64,000 nucleotides of DNA from Symbiodinium natans (GCA_905221605.1 CAJNDS010002001.1:799001-863000), one strand, 5' to 3'. Positions 31,495-42,712 are shown, numbered from the stretch's first letter. A program made the numbers and translations. The notes: generated by a model not told the origin, from the letters alone.

Positions 31495-32392
31495 CTCACT
31501 CATCAGCTGGCCAAGGCTTTTGAAGAAGGTGATCACGCTCTCGAAGACGGGATCTGGCGCGATGCGGACGTCTTGGCTATGCTATGTGGGGCACACCGGG
31601 GACAATCTACCAAAGAAAATGCCTCAGTCCGCGTGATCCCAAGCAAGAAAGCCCCAAGCAGCTCGCCGAGCCACTTCGCTCGCTGAACTCCACCAACGTC
31701 GGGCTAAGCAGTCGCCAGACCTCGTTCCAGCTCTTGACTGGTGGTGGGTTTGCTTCGTGGGTATGATGGGGCCTCTGAAGGTTGAGCTGTCCTTCGGTCT
31801 AAAGGACGAGATTGATTTATGGTTTTTGGAACTCCGGGTTGAGGGCCCAGGCACCGCGAACGAGTCGCATCGATCAGCCTGATGCAAAGTGTGCACGGCG
31901 CAAGTTGCGGCCACACGCAACAGAAGCTGACAGGCATACAGCGTCTCACCCAATGCGCATGTCCGCAAAGCCTTGACCGCACCCAAATGGAGAACGTCTA
32001 AATTTGTTCACGCGCGCGCGCGCGCCCACCCAACCAAGTGCATCTTTTGCCGTGCGACTCGATTCATGCTGCTAGCGCATTTGCCCAACAGCATTGCCTC
32101 CAAAATGTAGATCTTCTTTGCAAAGAATACAAAGAGCTCTTCTGCTACGCACTGCTTGCCGATGCGGCCTGTGCCATCCTGCTGTCATGCATCTACTTGC
32201 CACAAGTGCTAGGGAGGGTGGGCTGTCACAGAGAAAACCTACGCCGCACAAAAACACAAAACCCAAAAGCACATAAGCCCCTTGCACCTGTATGTGCAGC
32301 ATGAACAAGCTCTTCAAGGCTTTGTCGTCTTGGCATCCGGCCCTCCAGAACTCGGCTGGAGACTTCAGCACGGTCTCGGTCAGAAGGTGCGC
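31495..32392 (-). CDS. Four-exon run of the large gene
   Basis: Exons 32392-32288 (AHLLTETVLKSPAEFWRAGC...), 32178-32079 (DGTGRIGKQCVAEELFVFFA...), 31997-31869 (VLHLGAVKALRTCALGETLY...) and 31571-31495 (VRIAPDPVFESVITFFKSLG...). Donors are GT, GC, GC and GT. All phases agree, so the four form one continuous alpha-helical stretch of about 136 residues: 0 to 0, then one base plus two, then one plus two. The content suggests ARM/HEAT-like helices. I do not know the exact family. Two of the acceptors are AG followed by A. Confidence 0.72.
32011..32027. repeat. (CG)n alternating tract
   Basis: About eight CG dinucleotides in the intron between two exons of the large gene; a sequence able to take the Z-DNA form. 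Confidence 0.8.
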
Positions 32393-32553
32393 CTCCGCGG
32401 AAAATCGGGAAATCGAGCCCTAGGTGTTAGGGCCCTATCTTCTGCCGGGTTCTTGGTAGCTGTGTGCAGGGGATCCCCCGTGCGGTTATGTAGCTTCTAG
32501 GTTCATCCGAAATGAAAGAGCTTGTGGCACCAGCAAGCCATCGACTCAACAAC

Positions 32554-33078
32554 CTAACCCTCACACCAAGGGGTTTTTGTTGTGTTTTTCAAGGTTTGGG
32601 TGCTTGGAGTGGTATAGTTCAGGGTGGCAGACCACAGCGCACCTGGCCAGATAGCGTGTGAAACACGCGCACGACGATCGGCTGCGGCACGTGAGTTCGG
32701 CAGAGCTCCTTGGAAAAGCTGCGCGGGCTGAAATTTCTGGACCACCAAGGAGTTCCAGTGTTCATGTTGCTTTGCAGAGACCCAGTTCAAATTCGAAAGC
32801 CGACTCTTGAATGTTCCAAAGCTCGGTGCAATTACAACTAGTGCCGACATCTTAGGAGCAAAGGTCTCATGCCTCGATGGGTTTGCCACATCGAACCGCT
32901 CTACTCTGGGCAGCTTCTCGGATTTTTTGGAATGTGTTGGTCCACGTGGCAACATCCAGTGAACTCTTCGCGGCTGAATGGCTGTGCTTTGCATGTGCTC
33001 TTTAAATTGGCATTTTGGAGGGCACGGAGGTGGCAAGCCCTTGGCGGAGGTTTCGCGTCTCGGAACTGGCGTTTGCAA
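32554..33078 (-). CDS. Open segment, possible exon
   Basis: 174 codons without a stop. The central part reads MSALVVIAPSFGTFKSRLSN then LNWVSAKQHEHWNSLVVQKF, which looks protein-like; the ends are Pro/Lys-rich and less so. No family recognised and no splice sites fixed. Confidence 0.35.
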   Translation of the reverse strand: MQTPVPRRETSAKGLPPPCPPKCQFKEHMQSTAIQPRRVHWMLPRGPTHSKKSEKLPRVERFDVANPSRHETFAPKMSALVVIAPSFGTFKSRLSNLNWVSAKQHEHWNSLVVQKFQPAQLFQGALPNSRAAADRRARVSHAIWPGALWSATLNYTTPSTQTLKNTTKTPWCEG

Positions 33079-33512
33079 AAGACTCGCGGCAAGTTTTTCG
33101 GAGTGCGCTTAGAGCTTAGGGTACAGGAAGCTTGGTCTGGGCTGCAGGTTGGGGTTCGCTAACCCTACATGAAGCCCTCAAATCAGTCCAGAACCCCCCA
33201 TGTTCAGATTTCAACTAACCCGCCACATCTACGCACTTCTTTGAAGGCCCAGGAAGCTCCGGGAAGCCTGAAAGCCCTGAGCTTCTGCCCTTCAGGAGAC
33301 CTCAGAGCACATTGAGGGGTCAACTTTGAGGCGTTACCTTACGGTGCAAGTAGCCTTTAAGTTTCTTGAGGACCCTCTCATATCCCAGAAACCTTGCACA
33401 CGGACATCCTGCACCCTCACACGAACCTGGGCCTCCGGCCATAAAGGAGACTAAGACATCCTTCCGTGGATCCAGAGACTTCATCACCTTCGGCGAGACT
33501 CGGGGGGGTTAG

Positions 33513-33562
33513 GTGACTAGGGTTTAGGGGTTTGGGGTTTAGGCTTTAGGGTTTAGGGTTAG
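33513..33562. repeat. Interstitial telomere-like repeat (TTTAGGG)
   Basis: Five to six TTTAGGG-type words with errors. Confidence 0.8.
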
Positions 33563-33670
33563 CCAGAAGGGGATGAGGGGGGCCCCTAGCTTGAAACACC
33601 CCAAGCCGGCGACAAGCGATTTCAGCCCTCTTTCCCAAGCATTCCGAAACCAGGTGGTTCTGCACTCCGC

Positions 33671-34050
33671 CTGATCATTCTCTTGGAGAATGGCCGCCAC
33701 AGTCGGCCGCATGATGTCCACCTCGGCGTCTCAGGGCCAAAACCCGACAGAGATAGCAGAGCTTGGGGCCATGGTCGGGTTGAGGGGTCTCGCGGCGTTC
33801 CTTCCGTGAGGCACTCACAAGGGCCCTGATGCGAAAGTATAAGAGCTCAGATCGCCATGCCGTAGCATGAACCCCATGAACTCCATTCCCCCCCTGAGTT
33901 AAAGACTGCTCCTCCTCTGATCCTTCGGATTCGTAGGCAAACTCATCGTCCCGCCATCCCACACATCTGGGGCTGCGCGCCACCGGCTTCACGGCGATGC
34001 CCAGGCCCAGTGAGGGGGTCGAGGGGCCGTTCTCGATGGCCCCGCTGGCC
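33671..34050 (-). CDS. Two exons of the large gene (linker region)
   Basis: Exon 34050-33907 (144 nt) reads ASGAIENGPSTPSLGLGIAV, KPVARSPRCVGWRDDEFAYE and an acidic run SEGSEEEQ: a low-complexity linker rather than a fold. Exon 33721-33671 (51 nt, phase 0 to 0, GC donor) reads VDIMRPTVAAILQENDQ. Their phases do not join directly, so either another exon lies between or the first donor is misplaced. Confidence 0.58.
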
Positions 34051-34084
34051 CTGGAGGAGGGTCGGAGCTGGAGTTAAGTTTTCG

Positions 34085-34132
34085 GGTTTCGGGTTTAGGG
34101 TTTTTAGTTTTTAGGGTTTAGGGTGAGCCCTA
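34085..34132. repeat. Interstitial telomere-like repeat (TTTAGGG)
   Basis: Five TTTAGGG-like words. No exon is supported between 34,133 and 35,318. Confidence 0.75.
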
Positions 34133-35318
34133 AACCACCTGTTTCGGATTACTGCAGATGCTCGGCATCTATTGCCGGATCGAGGGCTCTTGGGCTGCAT
34201 GATGTTGACCTGATGTTCAGGGTTGCCAGAGCACAGGGGTTGAGACTTAAAATGCCCGGCGGTGTATGCCAATGAGTCGACCCTGTTTTGAGAACTTGCA
34301 AGTAAGGAGCATGTCAAGTTTCATTCCCATCACTAATAGAGTGGATTCTTTGCAGCTGCCGACTCTCAAACCGGAATATACTCACGAAGCTTCAGAGAAG
34401 TTGCTCTCTGGACTTAACAGATTATCCACGTCGATTCGCTTGTTCCTCTCCTTCTTGTCCGCTCACGTCATTCGTTCCGCGTCATACGACACTCCGTGAG
34501 CTCGCGAACAAGATCAGAAATAACTATTGCCATCTCAACAAAAACAAGTGAACGACGTGAGCGCATGATCTGCAGGAGCGTTCGTCACAGTAGGAAAATG
34601 AAAGAAGAAAAAACAACAAACTAACCAACTGCGCGCGTCAGTCATAGGCCATACCCAAGTCTTCATGGTTGCAGGGACATCAATTTCGCAACCATGACTG
34701 GTGCCAGGAGGACTACTAGTGTTGCGGGTCAGGTTGCGTGAGCTTTGGGCCGTGCTGACAGGTCGACAGTCCTGCTCCAACCTAATTAGGCCTCAACCTT
34801 CCACCAAGCAAACACAGTCCGCCCGGCTTTCTTTGGCTTGTCGAGGTGGTGCTCTTCTGCATGTTGGCCTGTGCCTGCCGAGAGGGCAGACGTTTGGGCG
34901 CCTTGGAGGTTTGTCGAGTTTCGAAGAGACTTAGAACTAGGGCCCTTCCCTTCATGCTCCTAATTATGGCTCTCCTAGGGCCCGAGGGTTGGGGCAACGA
35001 ACACATGCATGGCTTGTGCCAGCCTGTGGCTTCGGGGGGGCGTGCACCACAAAACGGCAGGAAATGAGGCCAGAGAAAGCCCGAAATCCCAAACAAAGAG
35101 AACACAACCAAACAAAAAAAGAGAGGAACACATCATCTCCTGTCGCATTACCCTTTTCCAGGCTCGTACCTGACCCTAGACCTGAAACCTGGCAAAGCCC
35201 AGAGCTCATCAGAAACCCCGAGAGCCCCGAGAACCTCATGACCACTGCCCAATGAGTTCAATCCGCCCGGGCCGCCCTCGGCCCAACCCAAAGCCGACCA
35301 AACCGCGAGTGTTGGCGC

Positions 35319-35413
35319 CTGCTGCGCCCTCAGCTGCGCCACATTCCTCTTGCAGTGTTTCTGTTCGGCCAGGAATTTGGGATCAGTCGCTACCGGTATA
35401 AGCCCCCCCCTCC
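35319..35413 (-). CDS. Exon of the large gene
   Basis: After an AAAG acceptor near 35,414 the frame reads LIPVATDPKFLAEQKHCKRN then VAQLRAQQ, ending before a GC donor. Lysine/glutamine-rich, helical. In CLAMP/SPATA4-like proteins a basic helical segment follows the CH domain, which fits the position, but this is inference. Confidence 0.52.
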
Positions 35414-36126
35414 CTTTGATGGACGTGGCAAAACCTGTACGCGTGAGTGTGCCTCCACGCGTGAAGGTCCAAACCCCAACTATCAACACGCTTTAGGTGG
35501 CTCAGCCACCCACCGAGGCGTGCTTCACAGCACACCATCAAGCCGGGCGTCAACCACCAAATCAATCAGCGAAACAGGCTAAGGGAAGTCAGACGCAAAG
35601 AAAACGCCTCAGGCGCAGCATGGATCTTTGTCCATCCCCTTCATCTCAGACAAGCTGTGACGTTTTATGAGAAGATGTGCAAGGAAGCTTCGAGAAGAAG
35701 AGCGGTCCAAGTGTCCCAAATGCGCGCAAAAAACGACTTAGCCAAGGGTAGAACCAACAGAATGGGTTGGAAAGTGGGAGCCTCGGCGAACAGCCGCAAC
35801 ATTCACATTCCCTTCAAGAAGAACCCTATACATCCTACAGACTTCCCAGTGCTCCTGCTCAGTGACCGGGCAGAGACTTCAGGAATCTCCAGCGGTACCT
35901 GGCGGTGAACAGGGGAAAACCCCTCCGACGAGAAACCCCGGCCAAAGCCCTCCTCCAACAAAGATCATCCCCTCAGCAAGTAGCCCCGAGCCTCTAACTC
36001 ACTGCAAGCCACATGTGATCAACCGGACGGCCACTACCGAATTGCAAGGAGCTACAAAAGCATGGCGCCCCAACAACCGAACCCCCAAAAGTCAGACCCT
36101 GAGCCCTGAGTGCCCCACCTCCCCCC

Positions 36127-36187
36127 GAAACCCTAAACCCTAAACCCTAAAGGTTTAAGGGTTTAGGGGTTTAGGGTTTAGGGTTTG
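36127..36187. repeat. Telomere-like repeats in head-to-head orientation
   Basis: Three CCCTAAA words are followed at once by GGTTTAAGGGTTTAGGGGTT and further TTTAGGG words, so the strand switches in the middle. An inverted telomeric joint such as this could form a hairpin. Confidence 0.8.
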
Positions 36188-36748
36188 GGGCCAAGACCCC
36201 AACCCTGGGGGTGGCGCGCCGCTTCGCCGCGCTCTGAGACGGCTCTGGGAACCGAGCGCTCAGCGGGTCGCTTGTGCCGGACAGCCTGGCATCTGGTGGG
36301 GGCTTCGAGGGCTGTACTCTTATTGCTCTTGTCATTATTCTTGTTATTGTGATTAGTAGAAGTATTGTGCTTATTGTGATTATTGCTAATTAGTTTTTTT
36401 GTTGTTATCGTGCTTTCAATTATTGTCATGTTTATTTTTATACTTGCGATTATTCTTGTTATTCCCTCCAGACGCATGTCCCCGCGCAAAACCGACATGC
36501 CGATTTCCTCGGTATTTACAGTGTTTCCTTAGGGTCACATGCCGAAACCCTCGCTGCCGTCGGTGTTTTCGGCTCCTCCACTTTTCGCCTTTTGGGACAG
36601 GCCCAAAACATCGGTCTTTACAGTGTTTCGCGCGTGTTGCACGCCGGAAACATCGGTATTCGCGGTGTTTTCCTCGTGTTACACGCCGAACACCTCCTTG
36701 ATTCCGAGGTTTCCTAATCCTATTGCATCCATTGGTCGTTCCATGCTT

Positions 36749-36914
36749 TGGGGGGGGTGGGGGGGGGGCTGGGGGGGGGGTGGGGGGGGGGTGGGGGGGG
36801 AGGGGGGGGGGGTGGGGGGGGGGGGGGGTGGGGGGGGGTGGGGGGGGGGGGGGGGGGGGGTGGGGGTGGGGGTGGGGGGGGGGGGGGGGGGGGGGTGGGG
36901 GGGGGGGGGGCGGT

Positions 36915-36946
<32 letters not shown>

Positions 36947-36948
36947 GG
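36749..36948. repeat. 200-bp G-rich simple repeat (G runs with T, A, C)
   Basis: Almost uninterrupted G on the plus strand with single T, A or C breaks. It gives fake polyglycine/polyproline frames on the two strands. Strong potential for G-quadruplexes; also a place where assembly length is unreliable. Confidence 0.93.
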
Positions 36949-37188
36949 TTACGTCCATCGCACACATGCTTCCAGTGCTTGGCAGTTCAAATGCTTCAAC
37001 CTCAACTCTTTAAGCCCGAAACCCTGAAGTCTCGAACTTCCTGTGTGAGTATCCTCCTACATGATGTCGTGTTGACCGCTTTCATGACGGCGCGGCAATT
37101 CGCAGCTCAGCTCTAATGTAGTTGGTCCACGGTGCGTATTCCGCCGTGGTATTTGAGGTACTTTCGGACTTCAATGGGGGGGGGGGTA

Positions 37189-37334
37189 GTTACGTTCCTG
37201 GAACCTTACACCCACTTTAAGCCTTGGAGGTTGAGTTTGTGTTCGGCTTGAGGGCTATAAGGTTACGTTCCTGGAACCTTACACCCACTTAATGCCCTGG
37301 GGGTTGAGTTTGTGTTCGGGTTGAGGGCTATAGG
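37189..37334. repeat. 73-bp tandem duplication
   Basis: TTACGTTCCTGGAACCTTAC and the following ACCCACTT...GAGGGCTATA occur twice, 73 bp apart, with about six differences. A G run precedes it at 37,177-37,186. Confidence 0.85.
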
Positions 37335-38759
37335 GCAGAATCCTTCTGGTCCAGGATTGCTACGATGTGGGCTTACATTCGGCAAGGGTTTCGGGTTTGG
37401 GGTTTTGGGTTTCAAGTCTGTATGTACCAAGCACAGGGAGTGGTTATGCGCTTTCTGGCTTGTTGGGCTCCGCTGGCAATGTAGGACCTTTGTGGTGAGG
37501 CTCTTCTGACATAAAAAAACGTGAGACGTCTGCCGAATTTAGGGAAAAAACTTATGTTTTTACGCGCGTGTGATGCTTGCTTCAACTATCGATTGTATCG
37601 GTATTTACAATTTTTTCCTCTCTTCTCCAAACGTGCGCGCGCGGCCACATACGCCTGCGGCGTTCTTATATGATTCGTATGGAGTAAAATATTCATAACA
37701 CTGCTGTTGCTATGATTATTGTTGTGATTCTTGTTATTGTTCTTAGTATTGTTACTGCACTTTGTCATGTTTGTTTGTTGCTTGTTGCTTGTTGCTTGGT
37801 CGCTGTCGTTGTCTGTTGTTGCTGCAGTATGTCTCATCGTTACCTTTATCTTGCCTTGGAGAGTTGGGTTGGGTTTCGCTGGGGGTTGGGTCCGTTTAGA
37901 CGTTTCTCTCGTCTTGCTTAGCAGAACTCAGGCGCTCAGGCAGATACTGCCGATGCTTCTCTACGAGCCAAGCAGTATCGGCTCCGGCAACCCACTTGGT
38001 GTGTTGGGGCTGAAGAGGAGGCACAGCAATTGGGTCAGAGACGTTCATGGCTTATGGACTACACAAGGGCTGGCGGCTACGCAAGACGGAATCAACGCCC
38101 AACGGAGAAAACTTCGCACGATTCCCGCTCCTCCAAAGCTCACTCAATCTAAAGTTCAAAGTCTGAAGCCCGAACCTCAAGCTTCAGTTCAATTCCAAAC
38201 AGGGCTTACTTTCCGCGACCCAAGCTCTGTAAAGTCTCAATGCCAACCTGGAAGATGTGGTATGCATCTGGCCGCGCGTCCCCCAGGTCCGCCCGGCTCT
38301 CTTCGATGGGCGGCTGCGCGTACAGGAGTCGTCGTTGTGTGTGGCTTGGGATTCAAGACATGCTCAAAACCCATGCAATCGAATGGTTTGAAGTAATGTT
38401 GCACCCGCAATGTCCTAGGGGGCCGCTATTATGAACAGTTTTTCGGCTATTCAGGATCTTGGCCCTTGGTTTTGGGGGTACACTATAATGAAAAGTTTTC
38501 GGGCCGCGACTGTCTTTTTTAATGGGACCCAGTTCTTAGTTTGAGATCTGGTTCAATCTCCTGACCCCTTCCCTGCCTGACTGTTTGGGTTTTTTTTTCT
38601 TCAGGGTCCTCGACTGTTTGGGGGGGGGGGGGGGTTACATGATTAAAGCAGGTCCAACATTAGGAGCCTTCGATGCCTGAAACCGAGCCCAAGGAGCCTC
38701 CACGGAGGAAGGCGCGACTGAGGGCTCCAGCAGCGTCTCCACTGCCACCTTCCCAAACG

Positions 38760-38818
38760 TGGGTTTAGGGCTTAGGGTTTAGGGTTTAGGGTTTAGGGTC
38801 TAGGGTTTAGGGCGTCAC
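38760..38818. repeat. Interstitial telomere-like repeat (TTTAGGG)
   Basis: Seven to eight TTTAGGG-type words. Between 35,414 and 38,814 I found only simple repeats, the 73-bp duplication and spurious frames. Confidence 0.85.
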
Positions 38819-39120
38819 AGGCTTTTGGGGCTGACGATGTCGGCAAAGCCACCAACATCCAATTTCAAAACGAACCCTAGAATTACCCCCCATTTTCCAG
38901 GCCGATCAGAGTCTGCTTTTGTGACGCAAGACAGGGTGGCTTCAAACTCGCGATGATGGATGCTACATGCACGCCGTGCCATACAGGCATCGTTGTTAGG
39001 GGGGCCCTTTGGGGGGATTTCCCTCTGCTCCACCCAGGCTTGGACTCCCCCATCCCTCTGCCAATATCCTAGTTCTTGGTATTCGGTGGGAAAGGAAAAC
39101 TGCCCCTGAATTCTGAGCAT
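38815..39120 (-). CDS. Open segment, probable exon(s)
   Basis: 101 codons ending in TGA at 38,815. Reads smoothly (FSFPTEYQELGYWQRDGGVQ, ACMARRACSIHHREFEATLS, LGFVLKLDVGGFADIVSPKS). It may be one or two exons of the large gene or an unrelated short gene. Family not recognised. Confidence 0.4.
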   Translation of the reverse strand: MLRIQGQFSFPTEYQELGYWQRDGGVQAWVEQREIPPKGPPNNDACMARRACSIHHREFEATLSCVTKADSDRPGKWGVILGFVLKLDVGGFADIVSPKSL

Positions 39121-39222
39121 AAAAATTGCCTAGGATGGCCCTTCAAACCCTCTGAAAAATACTCCTAAATATGGTCCTCTTAAACCCAATAAGGGAAAAT
39201 ATAAAATATCCCAAGGGCCTAC

Positions 39223-39348
39223 CTCGTTGCCAAAAGCCCTCCGAGGCGCTGGAGCGCTGCCCTGGCCTTCTTGTTCGGCGAGTTGCTGGGATCCAGGTTG
39301 TCGGGGATGTCCTGCGCTCCGAGAGTTGGGAGGGGGTCGAAGCCCTGC
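39223..39348 (-). CDS. Exon of the large gene
   Basis: 126-nt exon with acceptor AAGAG and a GT donor. Reads QGFDPLPTLGAQDIPDNLDP, then SNSPNKKARAALQRLGGLLA. The proline/asparagine-rich start and helical end look like an inter-domain linker. A second candidate just upstream (about 39,500-39,600, MWNPMAALMAVLAVAENKLI) is weaker. Confidence 0.55.
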
Positions 39349-40396
39349 CTCTTTTAGGATGCATTTTGTTGGCCTTGTCACCAGGCCTGCAAAAAAAAAC
39401 ACCACCTGTCATCCACCGCCCTCGCGCGTGCCACTTAAAAGAACATGCAGCCCACGCACCACGAGCAACCCGCTGAAAGAGCACCTCCCGCCCCCCCCCC
39501 CTAGACAAACCCTCAGCGGGTGCACCGCACTGACGGTCATGATGAGCTTGTTTTCCGCAACAGCAAGGACAGCCATGAGAGCTGCCATCGGGTTCCACAT
39601 GCCACGCACGGGAATCGGTTAGCTTCCCCCGTTGAAAGTGATGTCCCGACTGCTTTTAGGATTCGTTGTCTTTGGGTTTACAGTCGAAAGGCTCGCAAGG
39701 GCCAAGTGCACTGGCCGATAGGATTTGGTTTGAAACTTGGGCGCCTGCTCGGGCTTGGTCGGCCACGTCGGCACAGGCAAAGAAAAGTCCCAACCAAAAA
39801 GCTTTCCCAGCTAATCGCAATGCAGAGCTCCTCGCTGAGGAAGATCGGCACTGTGCGGTTCGTGAGCAAGGTGTAGACCCTCGGATGGGGATGCCGGGCT
39901 TGAGGCTTAAGGTACTAAGAACTTACAGATCGGTCGTCTGAAGAGTCGAAGAGGCTTGGCCCTGCCTCTTGCCTTCGATAAGTGAGGCTCCAGGAGTGGT
40001 GTTCCTACTGCAGAGGAACCGGACCGCGATTGTGACTGCTTGGGCACAGGGCTTGTAGCATAGCTTCAGGGTAAGTCACCAAATCCAACCTGAACGCCTA
40101 GCCGCACAGTTGCTCAGATCAGACCTACTGGGATCTGCCCTATTGTGTCCTTCTACATGTTGCGGTCAAGGCATATGGTCTGTGCTATTCCGCCCACCAT
40201 CAGCAACATGGCCCGTGCACGTTGCTGACTTAAGTCAACGGAGTCGTTGGAAGCACCGAAACCGCCCAAGCTCTACACTTCACCCCCCGCGCCCTTCAAC
40301 CCAAAGCTCTAAGTCTAAGTGAAGGCAAAGTCTAAACCTCGCCTCGAGATTCTAGACCCTCGAGGCAACCAGCAGCGCGGTAGCTGGGAAGGGTGC

Positions 40397-42712
40397 TTGA
40401 TGAGAAGCGCCACTGCCGCCCCTGGCTGGCTCTCCATCACCGGGTCGAAATCTGCCTGGGTGGCTTTAGGATTCAGGCTTCCAACCAAGTCGCTTTCAAT
40501 GGCACTCCATTGTAGGGTTACCCCCCACTCCTGTTGAAAACACAAACCCCCAGCAGGTGTTCGGGTTGCCTCTCTCCACTCGTTTCTTGATGCTCCACTG
40601 GCCTTTTAGGCTTGAGTGGCCCTCAGACAAACCAACTGACTCAACAAAAACTCAAACAGCAGAATCCCAGGGCCGCTGCACGGGAGATGGGGTAGTTGTG
40701 CTTGCGGAAAAACCTCTCAGTGGGAGAGGGGGAGGGAGGGGGTCTCACAGTTCTCTTTTCTTGAGGGCCGGCTTCGAATCGGCACGAAACACAGGAACTC
40801 TGCATGATGGGGCTGGAGTGGCGGGCCTCAAGTATTCAGGCTTTTGGGGTTTCAGGGACAGAGCCTGAGCGGTCTGTCACAACAGCCGTTGAGGGTCTGA
40901 GCCTTGGAGCCCTGCCTGAAAAGCTGTTCCCAGTTGTCGTTCTTTGTGGCGGCTTTGAGGCCGTTGTCGAAGCTGTGCATCGAAATGTCCTGCTGGGGGC
41001 GCATAGGATTTCAGGGTCGAGGTCGCAGTGGGAAGTCGTGCGGGGGAGCAGGCTCTGGGCATCTCATAACCTGCTGTGAAACAGAGATCAAGGGAGGCGC
41101 CCTCATTGCGCGAGCAACTTAGGCTCACGCTCACCAAACGCAACTCGAAATCTGAAAGCCCCAACCTCCCAGTCTCACTGTGGGATACACCTTCAATCTT
41201 CACATCATGACCTCATCTAGGTTGTAGCCCTGAAGCAACCTGCAAGCTCACTATCTCTCTTCAGCTTCCCCTAGCAGCCCATGAGTCCAAAGCACACACA
41301 GAGAACCTTAGCCTGTCAAGAGCTCTGAAACACTTCGGATTCACCGAGATCAAAGACCGCACGAGATTCCTGCTCCCAACTCTTTATCTTGAAGCTTTTG
41401 GTTGCAGATCAGGGGTTTATGTAATAGCCAGGTGGACGTAGCGACGCTCTCTTGCCGGAAGCCCCTTTGGCGAAGCATCTGTGCGATGTCTTTGTTTATG
41501 AGGCAAATTCATGTTCTTCATGTTCTACCTAAGACTGATGACTTTTCAGCAAGGCGCCCTGAGGTCACAAGTCACCAGATCCGTCTTGGCCTCGTCTGTG
41601 TCCGAGGCGCTTGCTTCGTGATTGCAGCTCCGAAACACTTCGCCGTGGATGCACGTCTCAAAATGTCGCACATGCCTGGTGAAGCAGCTGATGCCCGCTG
41701 TGATCCCAATGATGACTCCCGTCAAACCCTCATCCACAACGCCGATGACGGTGGCAGCCAGACGACCATGCCAGAAGCGGGGCACGCGGTTGACCAGGCC
41801 AACCCCACAGACGCAAGAGATGGTGTAGTAGAAGCCGTGCGCGAATTCCCAGGACTCCAACACAGCGAGGATGGCCCCCAAGAAAGCGCAAATGGCCAGG
41901 ATGAGCAGGGGGATGATGAGGAGGATCATGGCCGCACCCCAACTGTTGTCCATGAGGACAGGCAGTTCGCTGAGTGTCGCCACGTTTGTGAGCATGGAAA
42001 CAAGGCCCACAATCACGCACGACAAGACAAAGCCGTACACAGCGTTCACTGCATCAACCATCTTCCCATACGTCGTGGTGGGCGCGTTGCTTACAAAGGG
42101 ATTCGGTTGGTTCGTGATGCTGCTCAACACATAGAAGAAGCCGTCTTCCTCTCTTTGACGAGATCCCAAGAAAAACCGACAAGGAAAACAGCTTCTTTGA
42201 GTCTCTATCCATCAACCACATGTCCCTTCTTAGTGGCCGAGTTTCCAGTGGCCACCCCTCCATGCTTGATAGAATGCCACCCAGCACAGCAGCGGTGGTG
42301 ATGAGTAAGACCGGGCAGAACACAACGAGAAGCAGGAAGACATCCGCCCACCAGGACAAGCAGCGTGTCATTGCAGCACAAATCTGCCATGGTGAGCCGT
42401 TTCTGAGTGACTGAAAGATGGATTCGATAGAACATAAGTGCTTTTTTCACAGACATCGGCTAGGCAGTCTGTCAGGTTGTCGGAGCGAATGTATCTAGGA
42501 GCTTTTTCAGGGCTGCGACTCACACCAAGCCAATCATCGTCTTGAGCCCTGAATGCTCTGAGATTTGACTACCATGGATACAAAGTGCATACAAGATGTG
42601 CATTTGCACACACTCACCTTGGCATCGACCCGTGCCCGCCTGCGCATGGTACCGAGAGAAGATCTCGGCCACGAGGAAACCGTTTGCGAAGTCGCGCTTC
42701 ACGTTTCGGACA
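40397..42712 (-). CDS. Calponin-homology (CLAMP/SPATA4-type) domain exons: start of the large gene
   Basis: Exon 42712-42640 reads VRNVKRDFANGFLVAEIFSR then YHAQ; exon 40989-40916 reads DISMHSFDNGLKAATKNDNW then EQLF. The phases join exactly (GC donor, AG followed by G). This is the signature of the CH domain found in SPATA4/SPEF1-like, axoneme- or microtubule-linked proteins: V-K-R-D-F-x-N-G-x-L-x-A-E, then the S-F-x-N-G and K-x-D-N-W motifs. A third piece at about 40455-40397 reads DFDPVMESQPGAAVALLI and fits the end of the domain, but its phase needs one more small exon. The first coding exon is missing; a candidate with SLTSLPREVLK lies near 44,130-44,200. The 1.65-kb intron between the first two exons holds another gene. 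Confidence 0.78.
41690..42371 (-). CDS. Two-repeat pore-like membrane protein, nested in an intron
   Basis: Exon 1 (42371 to about 42241, ATG at 42,371) gives a hydrophobic helix (VFLLLVVFCPVLLITTAAVL) and SSMEGWPLET. Exon 2 (about 42148-41690) continues GFFYVLSSITNQPNPFV, a second helix, a third helix (ILLIIPLLILAICAFLGAIL), then LESWEFAHGFYYTISCVCGV and a final helix. Two copies of helix - (E)xW(x)4GF(F/Y)Y - loop - helix are thus visible. This is the layout of a K+-channel pore (TM-P-TM), but the usual T-x-G-Y-G filter is replaced by SSITNQPNPF and SCVCGVGLVN. Substrate unknown. It lies on the same strand, between two CH-domain exons of another gene. The splice site between its exons is not settled. 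Confidence 0.6.

Noticed and set aside
36416-36967. Proline- or glycine-rich proteins of 80-180 residues
   Set aside because: They are translations of the G-rich simple repeat.
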